Assembly (NCBI RefSeq): GCF_039729195.1
Contig: NZ_CP155796.1
Location: 4,092,001-4,156,000 of the forward strand
Origin: Mycobacterium sp. DL
GTDB taxonomy: Bacteria; Actinomycetota; Actinomycetes; Mycobacteriales; Mycobacteriaceae
Direction: 5' to 3'
DNA length: 64,000 nt
Program-made: the position numbers and the translations under genes
Part shown: in pieces, positions 57,179-64,000 of the stretch
How the letters are laid out: each line of letters starts with the position of its first letter
How positions within the stretch are numbered: the stretch's first letter is position 1
The notes under the pieces: model-generated
The model's input: the letters and a program-made list of their open reading frames with translations, nothing else
The model's database searches: none
What the model was told of the DNA's origin: nothing

Positions 57179-58223
57179 GCTCAAGGTTTCGCGCACCACG
57201 GTGTCCAACGCGTACAACCGGCCCGACCAGCTGTCTGCCGAGTTGCGGGACCGCGTGCTGTCGACCGCCAAGCGCTTGGGTTACCCGGGCCCCGACCCGG
57301 TGGCCCGCTCGCTGCGCACCCGCCGGGCCGGCGCGGTGGGGCTGATGATCACCGAACCCCTCAATTATTGCTTCAGCGATCCGGCCGCGCTCGATTTTGT
57401 TGCAGGCCTTGCCGAATCGTGTGAGGAAGCCGGCCAGGGCCTCCTGTTGGTCGCTGTGGGTCCGAACCGGAGCGTCTCCGACGGGTCGGCGGCGGTGCTG
57501 GCCGCCGGGGTCGACGGCTTCGTGGTGTACTCCGCCTCCGACGACGATCCGTACCTTCCCGCTGTGCTGCAGCGTCAGCTGCCCGTCGTCGTGGTGGACC
57601 AGCCCAGGAACGTTCCGGGGGCCTCCATGGTCGGCATCGACGACCGCGCCGCGATGCGCAGCCTCGCCGACCATGTGCTGGAACTGGGGCATCGGGAGAT
57701 CGGGTTGCTGACGATGCGCCTCGGCCGCGACTGGCCCCACGGAGGACCCGGGCCTGCCGTGGCGGACCCGCAGCGCCTCGAGACGCCGCAGTTCGACGTC
57801 CAGAACGAGCGCATCCGCGGCGTCTACGACGCGATGTCCGCCGCGGGACTCGACCCGGAGTCCTTGACCGTTGTCGAGAGCTACGAGCACCTGCCCAGTT
57901 CGGGCGGTGCCGGTGCCGACGTCGCACTGGAGACCAATCCTCGGATCACCGCACTGATGTGCACCGCCGATGTGCTGGCGCTGTCGGCGATGGATCACCT
58001 GCGCGCTCGCGGTATCTACGTGCCGGGTCAGATGACGGTGACCGGATTCGACGGTGTCCCCGACGCTCTGCAGCGCGGACTGACCACCGTCGTGCAACCC
58101 AGCATCGAGAAGGGCCGGCGCGCGGGCGCGCTGTTGCACAATCCGCCTCGGTCGGGACTTCCCGTCATCGAGGTGCTCGGAACCGAGGTGGTTCGGGGTC
58201 GAACGTCAGGCCCGCCGGCGTAG
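57123..58223 (+). CDS. LacI-family transcriptional regulator (Rv3575c-like)
   Basis: 366-residue regulator. The LacI-type helix-turn-helix and hinge are at the N-terminus (ATLASLAAELKVSRTTVSNAYNRPDQLSAELRDRV), then a periplasmic-binding-protein-like sensor domain (GLMITEPLNYCF..., VDGFVVYSASDDDP, LMCTADVLALSAMDHL) ending in TTVVQPSIEKGRRA. ATG 57123 lies inside znuB. The ligand is unknown. The neighbouring trehalose-phosphatase is convergent, so a sugar link is possible but unproven. Confidence 0.9.
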   Translation: MSRSPAPRRRATLASLAAELKVSRTTVSNAYNRPDQLSAELRDRVLSTAKRLGYPGPDPVARSLRTRRAGAVGLMITEPLNYCFSDPAALDFVAGLAESCEEAGQGLLLVAVGPNRSVSDGSAAVLAAGVDGFVVYSASDDDPYLPAVLQRQLPVVVVDQPRNVPGASMVGIDDRAAMRSLADHVLELGHREIGLLTMRLGRDWPHGGPGPAVADPQRLETPQFDVQNERIRGVYDAMSAAGLDPESLTVVESYEHLPSSGGAGADVALETNPRITALMCTADVLALSAMDHLRARGIYVPGQMTVTGFDGVPDALQRGLTTVVQPSIEKGRRAGALLHNPPRSGLPVIEVLGTEVVRGRTSGPPA

Positions 58224-58248
58224 CGCGCTTTCGACGCGCCACCAACTG

Positions 58249-59013
58249 TTATTGCTGATCTGACAAATCGCGTCGCATGCCGAGCAGGTGTGTCAACGCC
58301 GCGGCGACGTCCTCCGGGGAATCGATGCGGAACCCGGCGAGCGTCTCTCCCGATCCGACCTTGACCCCGACGTCGGCGTCGCGCAGTCGCCGGAAGGCCC
58401 TCTCGTCGGTCACGTCGTCGCCGAAGAAGACCACCGCCGTCGCGTCGTGCTGATCGCGGAGGATGTTGATCGCCTCGCCCTTGTCGGTGGAGATCACCGC
58501 GAACTCGAGCACTGCCTTGCCCGTCGTGGCGTGCGCCTGCCATCCGGCCGCTGCGTCCCACGCCTCGGCCAGCGCTGTGTCACCGTCGGCCGGCGAGGCG
58601 TTACGGACGTGCAGAGCGACGCTGGCCGGTTTCGTCTCGACCGTCACTCCCGGCTTGTCGGACGCGATCGTGGTCAACACGTCGGTGATCGTCTGCAGCA
58701 ACTCGACGTCGATCGGGTGGGAGAACCCCGAGTCGAACTCGGCACCGTGGCTACCGACCAGGTGCACCGACGACGGCATGGACGACAGCACCCGAAGGTC
58801 ACCGAGCGCGCGACCGGAGATCAGTGCAGCGGAGGTGGCAGGAAGTTCGGCCAGTTCGATCAGCGCGCGGCCCGCTTCGGGCAGCGGCCTGGCATCGGCG
58901 GGGTTGTTGACGATCGGCGACAGAGTGCCGTCGAAATCCGAGGTGACCAGCAGTCGGGGAGACCTGGCGGCCAGATGCAGAGCCCTCGACAACTCGGGCG
59001 GCAGGTCGCTCAC
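58249..59013 (-). CDS. otsB: Trehalose-6-phosphate phosphatase
   Basis: HAD-superfamily phosphatase of 254 residues removing phosphate from trehalose 6-phosphate. It has motif I SDFDGTLSP with the nucleophile Asp, motif II LISGRAL, GSHGAEF, and motif III/IV GDDVTDERAF. It lacks the N-terminal extension of mycobacterial OtsB2, so the short form is noted. The GTG start lies 3 bp after kstR on the same strand, so it may be read from the kstR promoter. Confidence 0.92.
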   Translation of the reverse strand: MSDLPPELSRALHLAARSPRLLVTSDFDGTLSPIVNNPADARPLPEAGRALIELAELPATSAALISGRALGDLRVLSSMPSSVHLVGSHGAEFDSGFSHPIDVELLQTITDVLTTIASDKPGVTVETKPASVALHVRNASPADGDTALAEAWDAAAGWQAHATTGKAVLEFAVISTDKGEAINILRDQHDATAVVFFGDDVTDERAFRRLRDADVGVKVGSGETLAGFRIDSPEDVAAALTHLLGMRRDLSDQQ

Positions 59014-59016
59014 CCG

Positions 59017-59715
59017 TCAGATCTTAGGCTGGTCGCCGTCTCCGATGAGCAACCGCACGGCCAGATCCAGCCGCTTGCTGACGTCGGTGGCCGAGGCGCG
59101 CCGCGTCAGCCATGCCAGCAGGTTCGACAGCCACACGTCCGAGATGACCCGGGCGATGTGGTACTGGTCCTCGGTCGGTTCGCCGTCGCTCATCGCGCGC
59201 GCGAACATCGAGTCCATCAGCTTGCCGACGTGGTCGACCTCACCGGCTGCCGACGCGTCGGCGAAGACGAACGCCCGCGTCATCGCCTCGGTGAGCAGCG
59301 GATTGCGCTGCATGGCCCGATTGAGCTTGCCGACCATGATGTTGAGCCGCTGGTAGGCGGTCGCCCCCGCGGAAAGGGCCGCCCGGTCGGTCTTGGCGTC
59401 GATGCGCTCGAACTCCCGGCCCAGCGCGGAGACCAGCAGATGGACCTTCGACGGGAAGTACCGGTACAGCGTTCCCACCGCGACGTCGGCGCGCTCTGCC
59501 ACCGCCCGCATCTGGACGGCTTCGTAACCACCCTTCGACGCGATCGCCAACGTGGCGTCCAGGATGCGTTTGCGCCGCTCGCGCTGAGCCTCGGAACCCA
59601 GTTCGGACTCGGTCAACACCGCGACGTTCATCACCTGGCGCGGTCGCGAGTCCGACCCGGCGCCGCGCGGCGGCGTCGGTGACGTGCCGGCAGACAACTC
59701 AGACGTCCCAGACAT
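59017..59715 (-). CDS. kstR: TetR-family repressor of cholesterol catabolism KstR
   Basis: 232-residue TetR regulator. After a variable N-terminal extension comes the highly conserved PRQVMNVAVLTESELGSEAQRERRKRILDA..., with the HTH MRAVAERADVAVGTLYRYFPSK, matching remembered M. tuberculosis KstR nearly throughout. It represses sterol genes until 3-oxo-cholestenoyl-CoA binds (established knowledge). ATG 59715 is chosen; ATG 59631 is an inner alternative. Its operator lies at 59858, divergent from fadE34. Confidence 0.96.
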   Translation of the reverse strand: MSGTSELSAGTSPTPPRGAGSDSRPRQVMNVAVLTESELGSEAQRERRKRILDATLAIASKGGYEAVQMRAVAERADVAVGTLYRYFPSKVHLLVSALGREFERIDAKTDRAALSAGATAYQRLNIMVGKLNRAMQRNPLLTEAMTRAFVFADASAAGEVDHVGKLMDSMFARAMSDGEPTEDQYHIARVISDVWLSNLLAWLTRRASATDVSKRLDLAVRLLIGDGDQPKI

Positions 59716-59857
59716 GCGTCGAGCGGCTCCTTCGTGATGCGGACTCGCCGAAAACGATACGCATACCGGCCCCCAATTTCTCACCTCGGTGTCCTGGAAC
59801 ACACCGCCGTGCCCTGCTGTGATGGCGGTCGACTTGACGGTCGAACGCTGGCACTAT

Positions 59858-59871
59858 TAGAACACGTTCTA
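59858..59871. promoter_or_regulatory. KstR operator (kstR/fadE34)
   Basis: TAGAACACGTTCTA is a perfect 14-bp palindrome that fits the KstR consensus (AACnnGTT core with flanking T/A). It is 42 bp upstream of the fadE34 GTG. Confidence 0.92.
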
Positions 59872-59912
59872 GTGGGAAGCACTCTCTTCTCCCTCAATCG
59901 CTAGGAGTCCTG

Positions 59913-62045
59913 GTGTCGGCTGTGTCCTCGAATTCCACCGCGACCATCACCGATGAGCAGTCCGCCGCGCGCGACCTGGTCCGTAGCTGGGCTTCCGGGT
60001 CGGCCGTGATCGACGCCGCGCGCGAGGTGGAGCAGGGGGATACCGCCGGGTGGCGGGCGGCGTACGACGGCCTGGCTCAACTAGGGATCTTCGGTGTCGC
60101 CCTGCCCGAGGAACACGGCGGCGCCGACGGCACCGTCGCGGATCTCTGCGCGATGGTGGAGGAAGCCGCGGCGGCGCTGGTGCCCGGACCGGTGGCGACG
60201 ACGGCGCTGGCCACCCTGGTGCTGGACGGTTCGCACGTCGAGTTGCTCGAGGCGCTCGCCTCGGGCGGGCGCACCGCCGGGGTCGCGCTGACCGCCGAGT
60301 TGTCGTACGCGGACGGCCGCGTCTCGGGGAGCGCTCCTCAGGTGCTCGGCGCGGACGCCGGCGGGCTGCTGCTGCTGAACGCCGGGGACCGCTGGCTTCT
60401 TGTCGACGCCACCGCCGACGGTGTGACGGTCGAGGCGCTCAAGGCCACCGACTTCTCGCGCCCGTTGGCCCGGGTGGTTCTCGACGACGCTGCCGCCGAG
60501 GAGCTCCCGGTGTCCGCGCAGCGCGTCGTCGATCTCGCGGCGACCGTGCTGGCCGCCGAGGCGGCGGGCCTGGCCCGGTGGCTGCTCGAGACCGCGACCG
60601 ACTACGCGAAGGTGCGTGAGCAGTTCGGCAAGCCCATCGGCAGCTTCCAGGCGATCAAGCACATGTGTGCCGAGATGTTGCTGCGCTCCGAGCAGGCCTC
60701 GGTAGCGGCGGCCGACGCGGCACTCGCGGCGGGCGAAGCCGACGACGAGCAGCTCTCGATCGCCGCCGCGTTGGCGGCCTCGGTCGGGATCGACGCGGCG
60801 AAGGCGAACGCGAAGGACTGCATCCAGGTCCTCGGCGGCATCGGGATCACCTGGGAGCACGACGCACACCTGTACCTCCGGCGTGCCTATGGCATCTCGC
60901 AGTTCCTGGGTGGACGGTCACATTGGCTGCGGCGGGTGGCGTCGTTGACGCAACAGGGGGTGCGGCGGAACCTGCAGATCGACCTGGCGTCGGTGGCCGA
61001 TCTGAGGCCCGAGATCGCTTCTGCGGTCGCCGAAGTCGCCGCAACGCCGGCGGAGAAGCGGCAGATCGCTCTTGCCGAGACCGGCCTGCTGGCGCCGCAC
61101 TGGCCCCGACCGCATGGACGGGCGGCGGGCCCGGCCGAGCAGCTGCTGATCGATCAGGAGTTGGCCGCGGCCGGGATCGTGCGACCCGACCTGGTGATCG
61201 GGTGGTGGGCGGTGCCGACGGTCCTCGAGCACGGCAGCCCGCAGCAGGTCGAGCAGTTCGTCCCTGCGACGCTGCGTGGCGAGTTGATCTGGTGCCAGCT
61301 CTTCAGCGAGCCCGGCGCGGGGTCCGACCTGGCTGCGCTACGGACGAAAGCTGTTCGCGCCGATGGCGGTTGGAAGGTCACGGGGCAGAAGGTCTGGACC
61401 TCGTCCGCGCAGAAGGCGCACTGGGGGGTGTGTCTGGCCCGTACCGACCCCGATGCCCCGAAACACAAGGGCATCACCTACTTCCTGATCGACATGACGT
61501 CGCCGGGCATCGTGATCCGGCCGCTGCGCGAGATCACCGGCGACGAACTGTTCAACGAGGTGTTCTTCGACGACGTGTTCGTGCCCGACGAGATGGTGGT
61601 CGGCCAGGTCAACGACGGGTGGCGGTTGGCTCGCACCACGCTGGCCAACGAGCGGGTGGCGATGGCGCAGGGCACCGCGCTGGGCAATCCGATGGAGGAG
61701 CTGCTGCGTGTGGTCTCCGAGCTCGAAGCCGATGGCGCGCAACAGGATCAGCTCGGCGCGCTGATCGTCACCGCGCAGGTCGGTTCGTTGCTCGACCAGC
61801 GCATCGCCCAGCTCGCGGTGGGCGGCAAGGATCCCGGGTCGCAGGCCAGTGCGCGCAAGCTCATCGGCGTGCGGTACCGGCAGGCACTCGCCGAGTTCCG
61901 GATGGATCTGTCCGAGGGCGCCGGTGCGGTCGACAACAGCGAGGTTCACGACTTCCTGAACACCCGGTGCCTCACCATCGCCGGCGGCACCGAGCAGATC
62001 CTGCTGACCATGGCGGGCGAACGGCTGCTCGGCCTGCCGCGCTGA
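59913..62045 (+). CDS. fadE34: Double-domain acyl-CoA dehydrogenase FadE34-like
   Basis: 710-residue protein made of two acyl-CoA dehydrogenase units: residues about 1-350 end in YAKVREQFGKPIGSFQAIKH...GIGITWEHDAHLYLRRA, and residues about 370-710 contain WCQLFSEPGAGSDLAALRT, KVTGQKVWTSSAQKAHW and LTIAGGTEQILLTMAGERLLGLP. M. tuberculosis FadE34 is a fused form of the usual alpha2-beta2 FadE pair acting on steroid side-chain CoA esters (established knowledge). GTG start preceded by AGGAG; under KstR control via 59858. Confidence 0.95.
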   Translation: MSAVSSNSTATITDEQSAARDLVRSWASGSAVIDAAREVEQGDTAGWRAAYDGLAQLGIFGVALPEEHGGADGTVADLCAMVEEAAAALVPGPVATTALATLVLDGSHVELLEALASGGRTAGVALTAELSYADGRVSGSAPQVLGADAGGLLLLNAGDRWLLVDATADGVTVEALKATDFSRPLARVVLDDAAAEELPVSAQRVVDLAATVLAAEAAGLARWLLETATDYAKVREQFGKPIGSFQAIKHMCAEMLLRSEQASVAAADAALAAGEADDEQLSIAAALAASVGIDAAKANAKDCIQVLGGIGITWEHDAHLYLRRAYGISQFLGGRSHWLRRVASLTQQGVRRNLQIDLASVADLRPEIASAVAEVAATPAEKRQIALAETGLLAPHWPRPHGRAAGPAEQLLIDQELAAAGIVRPDLVIGWWAVPTVLEHGSPQQVEQFVPATLRGELIWCQLFSEPGAGSDLAALRTKAVRADGGWKVTGQKVWTSSAQKAHWGVCLARTDPDAPKHKGITYFLIDMTSPGIVIRPLREITGDELFNEVFFDDVFVPDEMVVGQVNDGWRLARTTLANERVAMAQGTALGNPMEELLRVVSELEADGAQQDQLGALIVTAQVGSLLDQRIAQLAVGGKDPGSQASARKLIGVRYRQALAEFRMDLSEGAGAVDNSEVHDFLNTRCLTIAGGTEQILLTMAGERLLGLPR

Positions 62046-62055
62046 CGGACTGCTG

Positions 62056-62601
62056 CTAGCTGAACGTCGTCTGCGAGCAGGCGGGCGGCGAGGCGAGGTT
62101 CACGCCCGCGTACACCACCTGGATCTGCGAGCAGACGATGTAGTCGGCGTCCAGCTTGGGCTGGCCGGTCGCCCAGTCCGTGGGCCACGTGGTGCCACGG
62201 AGCTGATACTTCTCGACCGGGCCGCCGCCGAAGTAGATGGTGGTGAACTCAACGGGGCCAATGGATTTGAACATCCGGGTGTTGGCTGCGTCGAAATCGG
62301 AATCCAGGTAGACGTCACGGTCCATCGACCGAAGGGTCGTGGATTGGCGGGCCCACAGGTCGTCGGGGAAACCGATCGGGCCCTGGGGGGTCAGCAGATT
62401 CGCCCTGGCGGTGAAGAAGCACTGATTGGTGGCGCGCACGCAGTCCGCGCTGGTGTGGACTTCGAGTGTGTCGACTGCGTTCACCGGGATCGACGCGACC
62501 GCGGTGTCGACCGCCGCCGAGGACGTGGCGGTGGGAGTGACGAGGGCGAGGGCCAACCACGCAGTCGCACCTATAGCGGACAGTCGAGCAAATCGTTTCA
62601 C
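62056..62601 (-). CDS. Secreted protein of unknown function (Rv3572-like position)
   Basis: 181-residue protein with a classic signal peptide (Lys-Arg start, hydrophobic core, cleavage near Ala30). The mature part has four or more cysteines (TSADCVRATNQCFF, YIVCSQIQV, SPPACSQ), suggesting disulfides in the periplasm or outside. No family function is known to me. It sits between fadE34 and kshB, as Rv3572 does in M. tuberculosis, convergent with fadE34. Confidence 0.8.
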   Translation of the reverse strand: MKRFARLSAIGATAWLALALVTPTATSSAAVDTAVASIPVNAVDTLEVHTSADCVRATNQCFFTARANLLTPQGPIGFPDDLWARQSTTLRSMDRDVYLDSDFDAANTRMFKSIGPVEFTTIYFGGGPVEKYQLRGTTWPTDWATGQPKLDADYIVCSQIQVVYAGVNLASPPACSQTTFS

Positions 62602-62637
62602 GTGTTCCTCCCGGTGGCGCGAATGGTAGCCCGAGGC

Positions 62638-63696
62638 TCACTCGTCGTAGGTGACTTCTACCGAATCGGAGCGCGGGTGCGCCTGGCAGGCCAAGATCAA
62701 GCCCTCGTCGAGGTCCTGCTGCTCGAGGACGTCGTTGACCTCCATCTCGACGTCGCCGGACTTGGTCAGAACCGCGCACGCGCCGCAGTGTCCTTCGCGG
62801 CACGAGAACGGCGCGTCCAGCCCTCGGTCGAGCAGCACGTCGAGCAGCTTTGCCTTGCGTGGCCAGGATACTTCGTGGGTGTCACCGTCCAGCGTCACGA
62901 CCGCGGTGGCCGGGCCTTCGTCGCTGTCGTCCTCCTCGATCACCACGGTGGCGAACGGGTCGGACTCCAGGGACTTGAACACCTCGATGTGCACCCGGTC
63001 GGTCGGAGTCCCCGCCGACTTCAGCGCCTCCTCGGTCGCCGCCATGAACGGTCCGGGACCGCAGATGAACGCTTCGCGTGCGCTGTAGGGGGCCACGAGT
63101 TCGGCCAGCGCGGTCGCGCTGGGCAAACCCTGCACCGACTCCAGCCAGTGCAGGACGGTCAACCGGTCGGGGTATTTCGCCGCCAGTTCGCGCAGCGTCG
63201 TGGCGAAGATGACGGAGTTCTCGTCGCGGTTGGCGTAGACGAGTGTCACCTTGCCGCCGCCCTCGGTCAGCGCGGACTTCAGGATCGCCATCATCGGCGT
63301 GATCCCACTACCGGCGGCGAGCAGCAGGAAATCGGTGTCCAGCGTCTTGGGCACGAAGGTGCCCGACGGGGCAAGTACGTGCATCCTCATGCCCGGGTGG
63401 GCGTTGTCGCACAGCCAGTTGGAGGCGTAGCCGTCGACGGTGCGCTTGATCGTGACGGTCAGCGGATCACCGGTGAACGGTGAGCTGCACAGCGAGTAAC
63501 ACCGGGCCACCGAACCCGTTCGATCGCTGGGCACCCGCAGCGTCAGGAACTGACCGGGTGCGTGGCGCAGTCGGTCGGCGGCGATCGCGACGCCGTCGGG
63601 GGCCTTGAACACCAGCGAGCGGGCGTCAGCGGTCTCCTCGATGACGTCGGCCACCTCGAGCTCGAGCACGTGGCTGCCGAGCGGCTCGTCCGTCAC
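62638..63696 (-). CDS. kshB: 3-ketosteroid 9-alpha-hydroxylase, ferredoxin reductase subunit KshB
   Basis: 352-residue reductase passing electrons from NADH to KshA for opening steroid ring B. Domains in order: FAD-binding (ARCYSLCSSP RxYS-type motif), NAD-binding (LLAAGSGITPMMAIL), and a C-terminal plant-type [2Fe-2S] domain (CREGHCGACAVL and a later cysteine in LACQAHP). The start is GTG 63696 with a GGGAGGG ribosome site. Divergent from hsaA with KstR boxes between. Confidence 0.95.
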   Translation of the reverse strand: MTDEPLGSHVLELEVADVIEETADARSLVFKAPDGVAIAADRLRHAPGQFLTLRVPSDRTGSVARCYSLCSSPFTGDPLTVTIKRTVDGYASNWLCDNAHPGMRMHVLAPSGTFVPKTLDTDFLLLAAGSGITPMMAILKSALTEGGGKVTLVYANRDENSVIFATTLRELAAKYPDRLTVLHWLESVQGLPSATALAELVAPYSAREAFICGPGPFMAATEEALKSAGTPTDRVHIEVFKSLESDPFATVVIEEDDSDEGPATAVVTLDGDTHEVSWPRKAKLLDVLLDRGLDAPFSCREGHCGACAVLTKSGDVEMEVNDVLEQQDLDEGLILACQAHPRSDSVEVTYDE

Positions 63697-63723
63697 TAGA
63701 TGGCCCTCCCTCGCATCGATAAC

Positions 63724-63737
63724 TAGAACAGGTTACA
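63724..63737. promoter_or_regulatory. KstR-type operator near kshB
   Basis: TAGAACAGGTTACA has the AACnnGTT core and matches the 59858 palindrome at 11 of 14 positions. It lies 28 bp upstream of the kshB start. Confidence 0.75.
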
Positions 63738-63791
63738 GAAATGCATGTGCGCTGGTCCAGCCACCACAGCAATGCGCTACTCGACACAAAT

Positions 63792-63805
63792 CGTAACGTG
63801 TTCTA
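63792..63805. promoter_or_regulatory. KstR-type operator near hsaA
   Basis: CGTAACGTGTTCTA (minus strand TAGAACACGTTACG) has the same core as the other two sites. It lies about 70 bp upstream of the hsaA GTG, so the divergent kshB/hsaA region carries two sites. Confidence 0.78.
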
Positions 63806-63876
63806 ATCTTTGTCCTAACGATCAGTTCTTCGCGCAAGCACTCATCGCCAGGTCCCAGTCTCCAGGAGGCAATTCC

Positions 63877-64000
63877 GTGACGTCCATTGAACAGCGTGAC
63901 GTGCAGGCGGTCCTCGCCGGCATCGACGATCTGCTGCCGCGGATCGCCAAGCGCGCCCAGTCCGCCGAAGAACTCCGCCGCCTTCCCGACGACACCGTCA
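63877..64000 (+). CDS. hsaA: 3-HSA hydroxylase oxygenase subunit HsaA (5' end only)
   Basis: Only the first 41 codons are in the window. They read TSIEQRDVQAVLAGIDDLLP, then RIAKRAQSAEELRRLPDDTV, matching the N-terminus of M. tuberculosis HsaA (Rv3570c), a flavin-dependent monooxygenase that hydroxylates the steroid ring-A intermediate 3-HSA. The start is GTG 63877 with a perfect AGGAGG at 63864-63869. Divergent from kshB. Assignment rests on this short stretch plus gene order. Confidence 0.85.
   Translation, partial: MTSIEQRDVQAVLAGIDDLLPRIAKRAQSAEELRRLPDDTV

Noticed and set aside
58288..59682. 464-codon plus-strand open frame opposite otsB and kstR
   Set aside because: Antisense of two well-supported genes, with biased composition typical of a shadow frame.

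Overview
The window is GC-rich chromosome from a mycobacterium, most likely a rapid grower (Mycolicibacterium type). Three things point there: many GTG starts, mycobacterial genes such as lsr2, carD, mhuD, kstR, lpqG, lpqF and lpqE, and a gene order that follows the M. tuberculosis Rv3628-Rv3570c block from memory of that genome. The core order is ppa, dacB-like, Rv3626c-like, tilS, hpt ... ftsH-folE-folP-folB-folK-Rv3605c-Rv3604c-Rv3603c-panC-panD-coaX ... lysS-lsr2-clpC1 ... lpqF-mhuD ... mutY/canB ... disA-radA-lpqE ... carD-ispF-cysS-rlmB ... kstR/fadE34/kshB/hsaA. Accessory modules are inserted into this backbone. I found no tRNA, rRNA, CRISPR array, insertion sequence or prophage.

Layout. 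1-2 kb: purine (allantoin) catabolism, uraD-alc plus a cut-off serine hydrolase. 2-6.6 kb: ppa, a PBP4-type carboxypeptidase, a DUF2342 metalloprotease, tilS and hpt. 6.6-10.6 kb: a molybdopterin oxidoreductase, lpqG and ephA. 10.8-20.6 kb: one long co-directional run, ftsH, folate synthesis (folE, folP, folB, folK), two membrane proteins, a DUF2520 protein, and pantothenate/CoA synthesis (panC, panD, coaX). 20.6-26.8 kb: a PLP-fold amino-acid deaminase, lysS, lsr2 and clpC1, the last followed by an intrinsic terminator. 26.8-29.8 kb: an ECF cobalt transporter (cbiM-N-Q-O) behind a cobalamin riboswitch. 29.8-42.9 kb: lpqF/mhuD, a GlxA-type regulator, mutY and canB with overlapping divergent start codons, disA-radA-lpqE, then carD-ispF-cysS-rlmB. 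The usual ispD between carD and ispF is absent. 42.9-47.9 kb: an ArsB-like transporter, a metallo-beta-lactamase-fold protein, an MFS exporter with a divergent ArsR-type repressor and two matching operators, pxpA and a DUF6941 protein.

47.9-57.2 kb is the most unusual part, a zinc-acquisition island. It holds an Azt-type system: aztA, then a permease fused in frame to an AztD-like propeller domain, then aztC, then a separate aztD. A G3E GTPase and a seven-cysteine small protein form a second operon, and znuA-znuC-znuB a third. Three near-identical 18-bp Zur-like boxes sit in the two divergent promoter regions, so all three operons are probably one zinc-starvation regulon.

57.1-64 kb: a LacI regulator, trehalose-phosphatase otsB, then the start of the cholesterol-catabolism region (kstR, fadE34, a secreted protein, kshB, hsaA) with three KstR-type palindromes.

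Gene names rest on recognised motifs and remembered families and synteny. No database search was run. Start codons are uncertain where stated.
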